Of a stretch of DNA of 64,000 bases, positions 10,561 through 23,900 are shown piece by piece. This DNA is from Mayamaea pseudoterrestris (Eukaryota > Bacillariophyta > Bacillariophyceae > Sellaphorales > Sellaphoraceae). The notes beneath the pieces were generated by a model, which searched no databases, was not told where the DNA came from, and saw only the letters and a list, made by a program, of their open reading frames with translations. The position numbers were made by a program, and so were the translations under genes. Every line of letters starts with the position of its first letter. Within the stretch, counting starts at the first letter, position 1. The stretch is from assembly GCA_027923505.1 (NCBI GenBank), contig BROI01000030.1:239050-303049 (forward strand), read 5' to 3'.

Positions 10561-13500
10561 TTCTGTGTGATTTGGCACCTACAGGGCCTGCTGTAGGGGC
10601 GTTTGAATGTCATGGCATCTGCGGGCTGAGACTGGTGACAAGTTGTCACCAAATACATTGCCATCCCCTGAGACACCAGCCAAGCTTACCATCTTGTAGC
10701 GCATCCTCAAAAATGATGTTGGCACCGTTCTGGTTTAATTTGGGCACCTACAGGGCTTGCTGTAGGGGCGTTTGAATGTCATGGCATCTGCGGGCTGAGA
10801 CTGGTGACAAGTTGTCACCAAATACATTGCCATCCCCTGAGACAGCAGCCAAGCCTACCATTTTGTATCGCAGCCTGAAAAATGATTTTGGCACCATTCT
10901 GGTGTATGCTGGGCACCTACAGGGCTGCTGAAGGGGCGTTTGAATGTCATGGCATCTGCAGGCTGAGACTGGTGACAAGTTGTCACCAAATACATTGCCA
11001 TCCCCTGAGACACCAGCCAAGCCTACCATCTTGTAGTGCAGCCTGAATAATGATGTTGGCACCATTCTGGTGTATTTTGGGCACCTACTGGGCTTGCTGT
11101 AGGTGTGTCTGAATGTCATAGCATCTGCAGGCTGAGACTGGTGACAAGTTGTCACAAATACATTGCCATCCCCTGAGACACCAGCCAAGCCTACCATCTT
11201 GTAGTGCAGCCTGAATAATGATGTTGGCACCATTCTGGTGTAATTTGGGCTCCTACCGGGCCTGCTGTAGGTGTGTCTGAATATCACGGCATCTGCAGGC
11301 TGAGACTGGTGACAAGTTGTCACCAAATACATTGCCATCCCCTGAGACACCAGCCAAGCCTACCATCTTGTAGCGCAGCCTGAATAATGATGTTGGCACC
11401 ATTCTGGTGTAATTTGGGCACCTACCGGGCTTGCTGTAGGTGTATCTGATAGTCATGGCATCTGCAGGCTGAGACTGGTGACAAGTTGTCACCAAATACA
11501 TTGCCATCCCCTGTGACACCAGCCAAGCTTACCATCTTGTAGCGCATCCTCAAAAATGATGTTGGCACCGTTCTGGTTTAATTTGGGCAACTATCGGGCT
11601 TGCTGTAGGGGCGTTTGAATGTCACTGCATCTGTAGGCTGAGACTGGTGACAAGTTGTCACCAAATACATTGCCATCCCCTGAGACACCAGCCAAACCTA
11701 CCATCTTGTAGTGCAGCCTGAATAATGATGTTGGCACCATTCTGGTGTATTTTGGGCACCTACAGGGCTTGCGAGGGGGCGTTTGAACCACGGCATCTGC
11801 GGGGCTGAGACGGTGACAAGTTGTCACCAAATACATTGCCATCCCTGAGACACCAGCCAAGCCTATAACCAATTAATTTGGCACCTATAGGGCCTTGTAG
11901 TGGGTCGGCATGCGAGCGAGACGGTGACAAGTTGTCACCAAACACATTGCCATCCCCTGAGACACCAGCCAAGCCTACCATCTTGTAGCGCAGCCTGAAT
12001 AATGATGTTGGCACCATTCTGGTGTATTTTGGGCACCTACTGGGCTTGCTGTAGGTGTGTCTGAATGTCATAGCATCTGCAGGCTGAGACTGGTGACAAG
12101 TTGTCACCAAATACATTGCCATCCCCTGTGACACCAGCCAAGCTTACCGACTTGTAGCGCACCCTCAAAAATGATGTTGGCACCGTTCTGGTTTAATTTG
12201 GGCACCTACAGGGCTTGCTGTAGGGGCGTTTGAATGTCACGGCATCTGCGGGCTGAGACTGGTGACAAGTTGTCACCAAATACATTGCCATCCCCTGAGA
12301 CACCAGCCAAGCCTACCATCTTGTAGCGCAGCCTGAATAATGATGTTGGCACCATTCTGGTGTAATTTGGGCACCTACCGGGCTTGCTGTAGGTGTGTCT
12401 GATAGTCATGGCATCTGCAGGCTGAGACTGGTGACAAGTTGTCACCAAATACATTGCCATCCCCTGTGACACCAGCCAAGCTTACCATCTTGTAGCGCAT
12501 CCTGAATAATGATGTTGGCACCATTCTGGTGTAATTTGGGCACCTGCAGGGCCTGCTGTAGGAGGGTTTGAATGTCACGGCATCTGCAGGCTGAGACTGG
12601 TGACAAGTTGTCACCAAATACATTGCCCATCCCCTGAGACACCAGCCATGCCTACCATCTTGTAGCACAGCCCGAATAATGATAATTGGCACCATTCTGG
12701 TGTATTTTGGGCACCTACAGGGCTAGCTGTAGGGGCGTTTGAATGTCTCGGCATCTGCGGGCTGAGACTGGTGACAAGTTGTCACCAAATACATTGCCAT
12801 CCCCTGAGACACCATCCAAGCCTACCATCTTGTAGCGCAGCCTGAAAAATGATGTTGGCACCATTCTGGTGTAATTTGGGCACCTACAGGTCTTGCTGTA
12901 GGTGTGTCTGAATGTCATGGCATCTGCAGGCTGAGACTGGTGACAAGTTGTCACCAAATACATTGCCATCCCCTGAGACACCAGCCAAGCCTACCATCTT
13001 GTAGCGCAGCCTGAATAATGATGTTGGCACCATTCTGGTGTATTTTGGGTACCTACAGGGCATGTTGTAGGGGCTTTTGAATTACACGGCATCTGCGGGC
13101 TGAGACTGGTGACAAGTTGTCACCAAATACATTGCCATCCCCTGAGACACCTGCCAAGCCTACCATCTTGTAGCGCAGCCTGAATAATGATGTTGGCACC
13201 ATTCTGGTGTAAATTGGGCACCTACAGGGCTTGCTGTAGGGGCATTTATATGTCACGGCCTCTGCGGGCTGAGACTGGTGACAAGTTGTCACCAAATACA
13301 TTGCCATCCCCTGAGACACCAGCCAAGCCTACCATCTTGTAGCGCAGCCTGAATAATGATGTTGGCACCATTCTGGTGTATTTTGGGCACCTACAGGGCT
13401 TGCTGTAGGGGCGTTTGAATGTCACGGCATCTGCGGGCTGAGACTGGTGACAAGTTGTCACCAAATACATTGCCATCCCCTGAGACACCAGCCAAGCCTA

Positions 13501-16500
13501 CCATCTTGTAGCGCAGCCTGAATAATGATTTTGGCACCATTCTGGTGTATGTTGGGCACCTACAGGTCTTGCTGTAGGGGCGTTTGAATGTCTCGGCATC
13601 TGCGGGCTGAGACTGGTGACAAGTTGTCACCAAATACATTGCCATCCCCTGAGACACCAGCCAAGCCTACCATCTTGTAGCGCAGCCTGAAAAATGATGT
13701 TGGCACCATTCTGGTGTATGTTGGGTACCTACAGGGCATGTTGTAGGGGCGTTTGAATGTCTCGGCATCTGCGGGCTGAGACTGGTGACAAGTTGTCACC
13801 AAATACATTGCCATCCCCTGAGACACCAGCCAAGCCTACCATCTTGTAGCGCAGCCTGAATTATGATGTTGGCACCTTTCTGGTGTAATTTGGGCACCTA
13901 CAGGGCTTGCTGTAGGGGCGTTTGAATGTCATGGCATCTGCGGGCTGAGACTGGTGACAAGTTGTCACCAAATACATTGCCATCCCCTGAGACACCAGCC
14001 AAGCCTACCATCTCGTAGCGCAGCCTGAATAATGATGTTGGCACCATTCTGGTGTATGTTGGGCACCTACAGGGCTTGCTGTAGGGGCGTTTGAATGTCA
14101 CGGCATCTGCGGGCTGAGACTGGTGACAAGTTGTCACCAAATACATTGCCATCCCCTGAGACAGAAGCCAAGCCTACCATCTTGTAGCGCAGCCTGAATA
14201 ATGATGTTGGCACCATTCTGGTGTATTTTGGGCACCTACAGGGCTTGCTGAAGGGGCATTTGAATGTCACGGCATCTGCGGGCTGAGACTGGTGACAAGT
14301 TGTCACCAAATACATTGCCATCCCCTGAGACAGAATTCAAGCCTACCATGTTGTATCGCAGCCTGAATAATGATGTTGGCACCATTCTGGTGTATTTTGG
14401 GCACCTACAGGGCTTGCTGTAGGGGCGTTTGAATGTCACGGCATCTGCGGGCTGAGACTGGTGACAAGTTGTCACCAAATACATTGACATCCCCTGAGAC
14501 AGAAGCCAAGCCTACCATCTTGTAGTGCAGCCTGAATAATGATGTTGGCACCATTCTGGTGTATTTTGGGCACCTACAGGGCTTGCTGTAGGGGCGTTTG
14601 AATGTCTCGGCATCTGCCGGGAGCTGAGACTGGTGACAAGTTGTCACCAAATACATTGCCATCCCTGAGACACCAGCCAAGCCTACCATCTTGTAGCGCA
14701 GCCTGAATAATGATGTTGGCACCATTCTGGTGTATTTTGGGCACCTACAGGGCTTGCTGTAGGGGCGTTTGAATGTCACGGCATCTGCGGGGCTGAGACT
14801 GGTGACAAGTTGTCACCAAATACATTGCCATCCCCTGAGACACCAGCCAAGCCTGCCATCTTGTAGCGCAGCCTAAATAATGATGTTGGCACCATTCTGG
14901 TGTATTTGGGCACCTACAGGGCTTGCTGTAGGGGCGCTTGAATGTCCCGGCATCTGTGGGCTGAGACTGGTGACAAGTTGTCACCAAATACATTGCCATC
15001 CCCTGAGACACCAGCAATCTCGAGCGCAGCCGAATAATGATGTTGGCACCATTCTTTTTGGGCCCCTAGGGCCCGCTGGGCGTTTGAAGTCAGCATGAGA
15101 GGATAAGTTGTCACCAAATACATTGCCACCCCGAGACACCAGCCAAGACCTCTTGTAGCGCAGCCGAAAATGATGGTGGCACCATTCTGGTGTATTTGGC
15201 ACCTACAGGGCTTGCTGTAGGGGCGTTTGAATGTCACGGCATCTGCGGGCTGAGACTGGTGACAAGTTGTCACCAAACACATTGCCATCCCCTGAGACAC
15301 CAGCCAAGCCTACCATCTTGTAGCGCAGCCTGAATAATGATGTTGGCACCATTCTGGTGTATTTTGGGCACCTACAGGGCTTGCTGTTGGGAGTTTGAAT
15401 GTCACGGCATCAGCAGGCTGAGACTGGTGACAAGTTGTCACCAAATACATTGCCATCCCCTGAGACACCAGCCAAGCCTACCATCTTGTAGCGCAGCCTG
15501 AATAATGATGTTGGCACCATTCTGGTGTATTTTGGGCACCTACAGGGCTTGCTGTAGGGGCGTTTGAATGTCACGGCATCTGCGGGCTGAGACTGGTGAC
15601 AAGTTGTCACCAAATACATTGCCATCCCCTGAGACACCAGCCAAGCTACCATCTTGTAGCGCAGCCTGAATAATGTTGGCACCATTCTGGTGTATTTTGG
15701 GCACCTACAGGGCTTGCTGTAGGGGCGTTTGAATGTCTCGGCATCTGCGGGCTGAGACTGGTGACAAGTTGTCACCAAATACATTGCCATCCCCTGAGAC
15801 AGCAGCCAAGCCTACCATCTTGTAGCGCAGCCTGAAAAAAGATGTTGGCACCATTCTGGTGTATGTTGGGTACCTACAGGGCATGTTGTAGGGGCGTTTG
15901 AATGTCACGCATTGGGCTGAGACTGGTGACAAGTTGTCACCAAATACATTGCCATCCCCTGAGACACCAGCCAAGCCTGCCATCTTGTAGCGCAGCCTGA
16001 ATAATGATGTTGGCACCATTCTGGTGTATTTTGGGCACCTACAGGGCTTGCTGTAGGGGCGTTTGAATGTCACGGCATCTGCGGGCTGAGACTGGTGACA
16101 AGTTGTCACCAAATACATTGCCATCCCCTGAGACACCAGCCAAGCCTACCATCTTGTAGCGCAGCCTGAATAATGATGTTGGCACCATTCTGGTGTATTT
16201 TGGGCACCTACAGGGCTTGCTGTAGGGGCGTTTGAATGTCACGGCATCTGCGGGCTGAGACTGGTGACAAGTTGTCACCAAATACATTGCCATCCCCTGA
16301 GACACCAGCCAAGCCTACCATCTTGTAGCGCAGCCTGAATAATGATGTTGGCACCATTCTGGTGTATTTTGGGCACCTACAGGGCTTGCTGTAGGGGCGT
16401 TTGAATGTCACGGCATCTGCGGGCTGAGACTGGTGACAAGTTGTCACCAAATACATTGCCATCCCCTGAGACACCAGCCAAGCCCTACCATCGCAGCGCA
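10561..16500 (-). repeat. Satellite A array, subfamily A2, homogeneous core
   Basis: About 35 monomers of 169 bp in near-perfect register. On the plus strand the typical words are 'caccaaatacattgcc', 'gagacaccagccaagcc' and 'cacctacagggcttgctgtag'. The inverted pair CTACAG...CTGTAG is intact in most units, as is the CACCA/TGGTG pair around the word 'ccattctgg'. One irregular stretch at 15010-15190 has lost segments. A core that is much more uniform than its flanks is typical of active homogenisation. Confidence 0.95.
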
Positions 16501-19500
16501 GCCTCGAAAAATGATGTTGGCACCATTCTGGTGTATTTGGGGCACCTACAGGGCTTGCTGTAGGGCATTTGAATGTCACGGGCATCTGGGGGCTGAGACT
16601 GGTGACAAGTTGTCACCAAATTCATTGCCATCCCCCGAGACACCAGCCAAGCCTACCATCTTGTAGCGCAGCCTGAACCAATGATGTTGGCACCATTCTG
16701 GTGTATTTTGGGCACCTACAGGGCTTGCTGTAGGGGGCGTTTGAATGTCACGGCATCTGGGGGCTGAGACTGGTGACAAGTTGTCACCAAATACATTGCC
16801 ATCCCCTGAGACACCAGCCAAGCCTACCATCTTGTAGCGCAGCCTGAATAAATGAGTTGGCACCATTCTGGTGTATTTTTGGGCACCTACAGGGCTTGCT
16901 GTAGGGGCGTTTGAATGTCACGGCATCTGCGGGCTGAGACTGGTGACAAGTTGTCACCAAAACACATTGCCATCCCCTGAGACACCAGCCAAGCCTGCCA
17001 TCTTGTAGCGCAGCCTGAATAATGATTTTGGCACCATTCTGGTGTATGTTGGGCACCTACAGGGCTTGCTGTAGGGTCGGTTGAATGTCACGGCATCGCG
17101 GGCTGAGACTGGTGACAAGTTGTCACCAAATACATTGCCCCCCTGAGACACCAGCCAAGCCTACCATCTTGTAGCGCAGCCTGAAAAATGATGTTGGCAC
17201 CATTCTGGTATTTGGGCACCTACAGGGCTTGTTGTAGGGCGTTTGAATGTCTCGGCATTCGTGGGCTGAGACTGGTGACAAGTTGTCACCAAATACATTG
17301 CCATCCCCTGAGACACCAGTCACCAAGCCTACCATCTTGTAGCGCAGCCTGAATAATGATGGGCACCATTCTGGTGTATTTGGGACCGCAGGGCCTGCTG
17401 AGGGCGTTTGAATGTCACGGCATCGGGCTGAGACTGGTGACAAGTTGTCACCAAATACATTGCCATCCCTGAGACACCAGCCGAGCCTACCATCTTTTAG
17501 CGCAGCGGGAATAATGATGTTGGCACCATTCTGGTGTAAATTGGGCACCTACAGGGCCTGATGTAGGCTGTTTAAATGTCATGGCATCTGCAGGCTGAGA
17601 CTGGTGACAAGTTGTCACCAAATACATTGCCATCCCTGAGACACCAGCTAACCTACCATCTTGTGCGCAGCCTGAATAATGATGTTGGCACCATTTTGGT
17701 GTATTTTGGGCACCTACAGGGCTTGCTGTAGGGGCGTTTGAATGTCCCGGCATCTGCGGCTGAGACTGGTGACAAGTTGTCACCAAATACATTGCCATCC
17801 CCTGAGACACCAGCCAAGCCTACCATCTTGTAGCGCAGCCTGAAAAATGATGTTGGCACCATTCTGGTGTATTTTGGGCACCTACAGGGCTCTGTTGGGG
17901 GCGTTGAATGTCACAGCATCGGGGCTGAGACTGGTGACAAGTTGTCACCAAATATCACTCCACCCGAGACACCAGCTCAAGCTACCATCTTGTAGCGCAG
18001 CCTGAATAATGATGTTGGCACCATTCTGGTGTAAATTTGGGCACCTACAGGGCTTGTTGTAGGGCCGTTTGAATGTCACAGCTGCTGAGACTGGTGACAA
18101 GTTGTCACCAAATACATTGCCATCCCCTGAGACACCAGCCAAGCTCTACCATCTTGTAACGCAGCCTGAATAATGATGTTGGCACCATTCTGGTGTATTT
18201 GCACCACAGGGCTTGCTGTAGGGGTGTTTGAAATGTCACGGCATCTGTGGCTGAGACTGGTGACAAGTTGTCACCAAATCATTGCCATCCCCGAGACACC
18301 AGCCAAGCCTACCATCTTGTAGCGCAGCCGGAATAATGATGTTGGCACCATGCTGGTATATTTTGGGCTACCTACAGGGCTTGCAGGAGCGTTTGAATGT
18401 CACGGCATCTGCGGGCTGAGACTGGTGACAAGTTGTCACCAAATACATTGCCATCCCCTAGACACCAGCCAACTACCATCTTGTAGCGCAGCTGAAAAGT
18501 GATGTTGGCACCATTCTGGTGTATTTTGGGCACCTACCAGGATTGCTGAAGGGGCGTTTGAATGTCACGGCATCGGCGGCTGAGACTGGTGACAAGTTGT
18601 CACCAAATACATTACCATCCCCTGAGACACCAGCCAAGCCTGCCATCTTGTAGTGCAGCCTGAATAATGATTTTGGCACCATTCTGGTGTATTTGGGCAC
18701 TACAGGGCTTGTAGGGGCATTTGAATGTCAAGAGCATCTGCGGCTGAGACTGGTGACAAGTTGTCACCAAATACATTGCCATCCCCTGAGACATCAGCAA
18801 AACCATCTTGGCAGCGCAGCCTGAATAAGATGTTGGCACCATTTCGGTAATTTTGGACAGGGCGTTGCTGGGGTTTGTCTGTCCAGGCGCATCTGGGCTG
18901 AGACTGGTGACAAGTGTCGCGAAACCAAATAATTGCTTCGTTGAGACACAGCCCAGATACCATGTAGCGCAGCCTCTGGAAATAATGATGTTGGCACCAT
19001 TCTGGTGTAATTTGGGCACACCTACAGGGCTTGCTGTAGGTTTTATTGTCGCTGGCTGAATGTCAAGACTGGCTGAGACCTGCTCGCTTCGAATGACACC
19101 TTTTGGGCTTGCTGGCAAGGGGCGTTGTCACGCTTGTACCAAATACATTGCCATCCCCTGAGACACCAGCCAGAAGCCTACCATCCTTAGCGCAGCCTGA
19201 ATAATGATTTTGGCACCATTCTGGTGTATTTGGACCCCCTACAGGGCTTGTTGTAGGGCGTTTGAATGTTGCACGTGCGCTGCTGAGACTGGGATGTCTC
19301 ACCAATTGCCATCCCCTGAACACCAGCCAAGCCTGCCATCTTGTAGCCTGTGTTGTATTGGCAATCGCTGAATCGCCGTTGACCATCTCCGGCATAAATC
19401 TTGCAGCTGTATTGTTCTGATTTATCTACAGGGCTTGCTGTAGGGAACTTTGCATCTGCGGGCTGAGACTGGTGACAAGTTGTCACCAAATACATTGCCA

Positions 19501-19850
19501 TCCCCTGAGACACCAGCCAAGCCTACTATCTTTAGCGCAGCTTGAACAATGAGTTGACACCATTTGAGTGTGTAATTTGAGCACCTACAGGGCTGTTGTA
19601 GGTGTGTCTGAGTCATGGCAGCTGCTGGCTGAGACGCGACAAAGATGTTATTGCCATCCCCTGAGACACCAGCCAAGCCTAGATCTTGTAGCAGCTTAAC
19701 ATGATGTTGGTTCTGGTATTTTGGGCAACTCACCGGGCTGCTGTAGGGTTTGAATGTCATGGCATCGGGAGAGGTGACAAGTTGTCACCAGATACATTGC
19801 CATCTCCTGAGACACCAGCCAAGCTACCATCTAGAAGACATCTTCCGGGT
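16501..19850 (-). repeat. Satellite A array, subfamily A2, decayed right flank
   Basis: Progressive loss of uniformity to the right. Units around 18780-19420 are the worst: one near 19050-19130 keeps only scattered words, and 19340-19430 contains about 80 bases with no clear satellite match. No gene was found in these irregular stretches. Confidence 0.88.
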
Positions 19851-20945
19851 TGAGACTGGTGACAGAGTTGTAGCCAAATACAGTACCAGTCTACTGAGAC
19901 ACCAACCAAACGTAATACCATCATGGCGCAGCCTCAATAATGATTTGGCACCATTCTGAATTGTATTTTGGTTGTAGACATGGCTTGCTGTGGGGGCGTT
20001 TGAGACCAAGGCATCGCCGGGCTGAGACTGGTGACAAGTTGTCACCAAATCCATTGCAGTCTACTGTCACCAACAACATCGGGCCATTCAGAATGTGTTG
20101 TCCGACCATGGGGGCAGACCATGGCTGTGCTGTAGGAGCCATTTGAATGTCAAGGCATTTCCCGGAGTTGAGACTAGTGACAGAATTTGTCACCAAATAC
20201 GTACAGTCTACTGAGACATCAACCAAGCATACCATCATGTAGCGCAGCCTCAATAATGATGTTGGCAACATTGTGGTGTATTTTGGGTGTAGACATGGCT
20301 GGCTGTAGGGGTGTTTGAATGTCATGGCATCAGCGGGTTGAGATTGGTGACAAGTTGTCACCAAGTACATATCAGTCTACTGAAACACCAGCCAGGCATA
20401 CGGTTTTGTAGCGCAGCCTTAATAATGATGTTGGCACCATTCTGGTGTAATTTGGATGTAGACATGGCTTGCTGTAGAGCCATTTGAATGTCAAGGCATT
20501 CCTGGGTTGAGACTGGTGACAAGTTGTATAAATGCAATGCAGTCTACTGAGACATAATAAACATACCATCATGTAACGGCTCTCAGTAATGATAGTTGGC
20601 ACCATTCTGGTGTATTTTGGTTGTAGACATGGCTTGCTGTAGGGGCGTTTGAATGTCATGGCATCAGCGGGTTGAGATTGGTGACAAGTTGTCACCAAAT
20701 ACATTGCAGTCTACTGAGACACCAGCCAGGCATATGTTTTTGTAGCGCAGCTTAAACAATGATGTTGGCACCATTCTGTTGTAATTTGGATGTAGGCATG
20801 ACTTGCTGTAGAGCCATTTGAATGTCAAGGCATTCCCAGGTTGAGACTGGTGACAAGTTGTCACCGTACGTACAGTCTACTGAGAGATACCAATCAAACC
20901 AGCGTACCATCGTATGAGCGCAGCCTGGGATGAAGTTGGCACCAT
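19851..20945 (-). repeat. Satellite A1-like block in minus orientation
   Basis: About six monomers that carry 'cagtctactgagacacc' and 'gtgtagacatggcttgc' rather than the A2 words. In reverse complement these match subfamily A1 at 1-3205 (the 'gtagactgcaat' variant). The block therefore seems to be an inverted, diverged relative of the left-edge array. It ends at the head-to-head junction near 20945. Confidence 0.75.
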
Positions 20946-20965
20946 TCCAAATGCCACAGAATATT
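20930..20965. other. Head-to-head inversion junction within satellite A
   Basis: Left of this point A runs in minus orientation; right of it A runs in plus orientation. The junction reads 'gttggcaccattcc' followed by 'aaatgccacagaatattgcc', so both sides meet at nearly the same part of the monomer (the ggcaccattctgg / ccagaatggtgcc region), making a local near-palindrome. Subfamily also changes here, from A1-like to A3. Confidence 0.8.
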
Positions 20966-23900
20966 GCCAACATCATTATTCAAGCTGCCTACAAGATAGT
21001 ATGCCTGGCTAGTGTTTCGGGGACAGCAATGATATTGAGTGACAACTTGTCACCAGTCTCAGCCCGCCCAGATACCGTGACATTCAAGCTAGCAAGCCCT
21101 GTAGGTGCCCAAAATACACCAGAATGGTGCCAGCATCATTATTCAGCTCGCTACAGAGATTGATGGTATTCCTGGCTAGTGTCTCAGGGGGCCGGCAATG
21201 ATATTGGTGACAACTTGCCACCAGTCTCAGCCTGCACATGCAGTGACATTCAAACGCCCCTACAGCAGGCCGTGGTGCCCAAAATACACCAATATTGCCA
21301 ACATCATTATTCAGGCTGCGCTACAGAGATGGTATGCCTGGCTAGTGTCTCAGGGACAGTAATGATATTGGTGACAGCTTGTCACCAGTCTCAGCCTGCA
21401 GATGCCGTGACATTCAAATGCCCTACAGCAGGCCATGTATACACCCAGATGACACCAGAATGGTGCCCAGCATCATTTTCAGGCTGCGCTACGAAGTGGG
21501 TATGCCTGGCTGAGTGTCATCAGGGGACGGCAATGATATTGGTGACAACTTGTCACCGGTCTCCAGCCTGCAGATGCCCCGTGACATTCAAACGCCCCTA
21601 CAGCAGGCCATGTGCTTATGCACCCAAATGACACAGAATGGTGCCAACTCACTATTCAGGCTCGCAGCAAGGTATTACTGGCTAGTGTCTCGGGACTGAG
21701 CAATGATATTGATGACAACTTGTCACCAGTCTGAGACTGCAGATGCGTGACATTCAAGACGCCCTACAACAAGCCATGTTGGTAACCAAAACATACCAGA
21801 ATGGTGCCAACATCATTATATACAGCGCTGCGCTACAAAATGGTATCAACTGGATATTGTCTCAGGAGACAGCAATGCATTGGTGACAACTTGTCACCAA
21901 TCTCAGCCCGCAGATGCCATGACATTCAAACGCCCCTACAACAGGCCATGTATACACCCAAATGACACCAGAGTGGTGCCAACATCATTATTCAGGCTGC
22001 GCAACAAAATGGTTGCCTGGCTGTTGTCTCAGGAGACTGCAATGTATTGGTGACAACCTGTCACCAGTCTCAGCCTGCGGATGCCCTTGAGCCATTCAAA
22101 TGCCCCTACACCAGGCCATGTCCACACCCAAATCACACCAGAATGGTGCCAACATCTTATTCAGGTCTGCGCTACAAATGGTATCACCTGTAGTTGTCTC
22201 AGGGGACTGGCAATGTTATTGGTGACAACTTGTCACCAGTCTCAGCCCGGCAGATGCCGTGACATTCAATCGCCCCGTACAACAGGCCATGTGTACACCC
22301 AAATGACACCCAGAATGGTGCCAACATCATTATTCAGGCTGCGCTACAAGATCGATATGCCTGGCTTGATGTCTCAGGGGACTGGCAATGATATTGGTGA
22401 CAACTTGTCACCAGTCTCAGCCCGCAGATGCTGTGACATTCAAACGCCCCTACAGCAAGCCATGTATACACCCAAATTACACCAGAATGGTGCCAACATC
22501 ATTATTCAGGCTGCGCTACAAGATGGTATGACTGGCTAGTGTCTCAGGGGACGGCAATGATATTGGTGACAACTTGTCACCAGTCTCAGTCTGCAGATGC
22601 CGTGACATTCAAATGCCCCTACAGCAGGCCATGTATACACCCAAATGACACCAGAATGGTGCCAACATCATTATTCAAATTGCGCTACAAGATGGTATGC
22701 CTGGCTATTGTCTCAGGGGACAGCAATGATATTGGTGACAACTTGTCACCAGTCTCAGCCCGCAGATGCCGTGACATTCAAACGCCCCTACAGCAGGCCA
22801 TGTATACACCCAAATAACACCAGAATGGTGCCAACATCATTATTCAGGCTGCGCTACAAAATGGTATGCCTGGATATTGTCTCAGGGGATGGCAATGATA
22901 TTGGTGACAACTTGTCACCAGTCTCAGCCTGCAGATGCTGTGACATTCAAACGCCCCTACAGCAGGCCATGTATACACCCAAATGACACCAGAATTGTGC
23001 CAACATCATTATCCAGGCTGCGCTACAAGATGGTATGCCTGGCTAGTGTCTCAGGGGACGGCAATGATATTGGTGACAACTTGTCACCAGTCTCAGCCCG
23101 CAGATGCTGTGACATTCAAACGCCCCTACAGCAGGCCATGTAGTATACCCAAATTACACCAGAATGGTGCCAACATCATTATTCAGGCTGCGCTACAAGA
23201 TGGTATACCTGGCTAGTGTCTCAGGGGACGGCAATGATATTGGTGACAACTTGTCACCAGTCTCAGCCTGCAGATGCCGTGACATTCAAACGCCCCTACA
23301 GCAGGCCATGTATACACCCAAATGACACCAGAATGGTGCCAACATCATTATTCAAGCTGCGCAACAAGATGGTATGCCTGGCTAGTGTCTCAGGGGACGG
23401 CAATGATATTGGTGACAACTTGTCACCAGTCTCAGCCTGCAGATGCCGTGACATTCAAACGCCCCCACAGCAGGCCATGTATACACCCAAATGACACCAG
23501 AATGGTGCCAACATCATTATTCAGGCTGCGCAACAAGATGGTATGCCTGGCTAGTGTCTCAGGAAACGGCAATGATATTGGTGACAACTTGTCACCAGTC
23601 TCAGCCTGCAGATGCCGTGACATTCAAACGCCCCTACAGCAGGCCGTGTAGGGCCCAAATACACCAGAATGGTGCCAACATCATTATTCAGGCTGCGCTA
23701 CTTTCCGAGGTGAACCGAGCTACACAGAATGTCATCAGGCTGCCTAGGTCAATGCATGATATTGGTGACAACTTGTCACCAGTCTCAGCCCGCAGATGCC
23801 GTGACATTCAAAAGCCCCTACAGCAAGCCCTTAGTGCACCAAAATACACCAGAATGGTGCCAACATCATTATTCAGGCTGCGCTACAAGATGGTATGCCT

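Noticed and set aside
12206-16585. Families of similar 60-150 residue open frames throughout the A arrays
   Set aside because: They repeat every 169 bp, which is not a multiple of 3, so each monomer is read in a new frame in turn. They end at stops set by monomer variants and show no codon-level constraint. They are satellite read-through.
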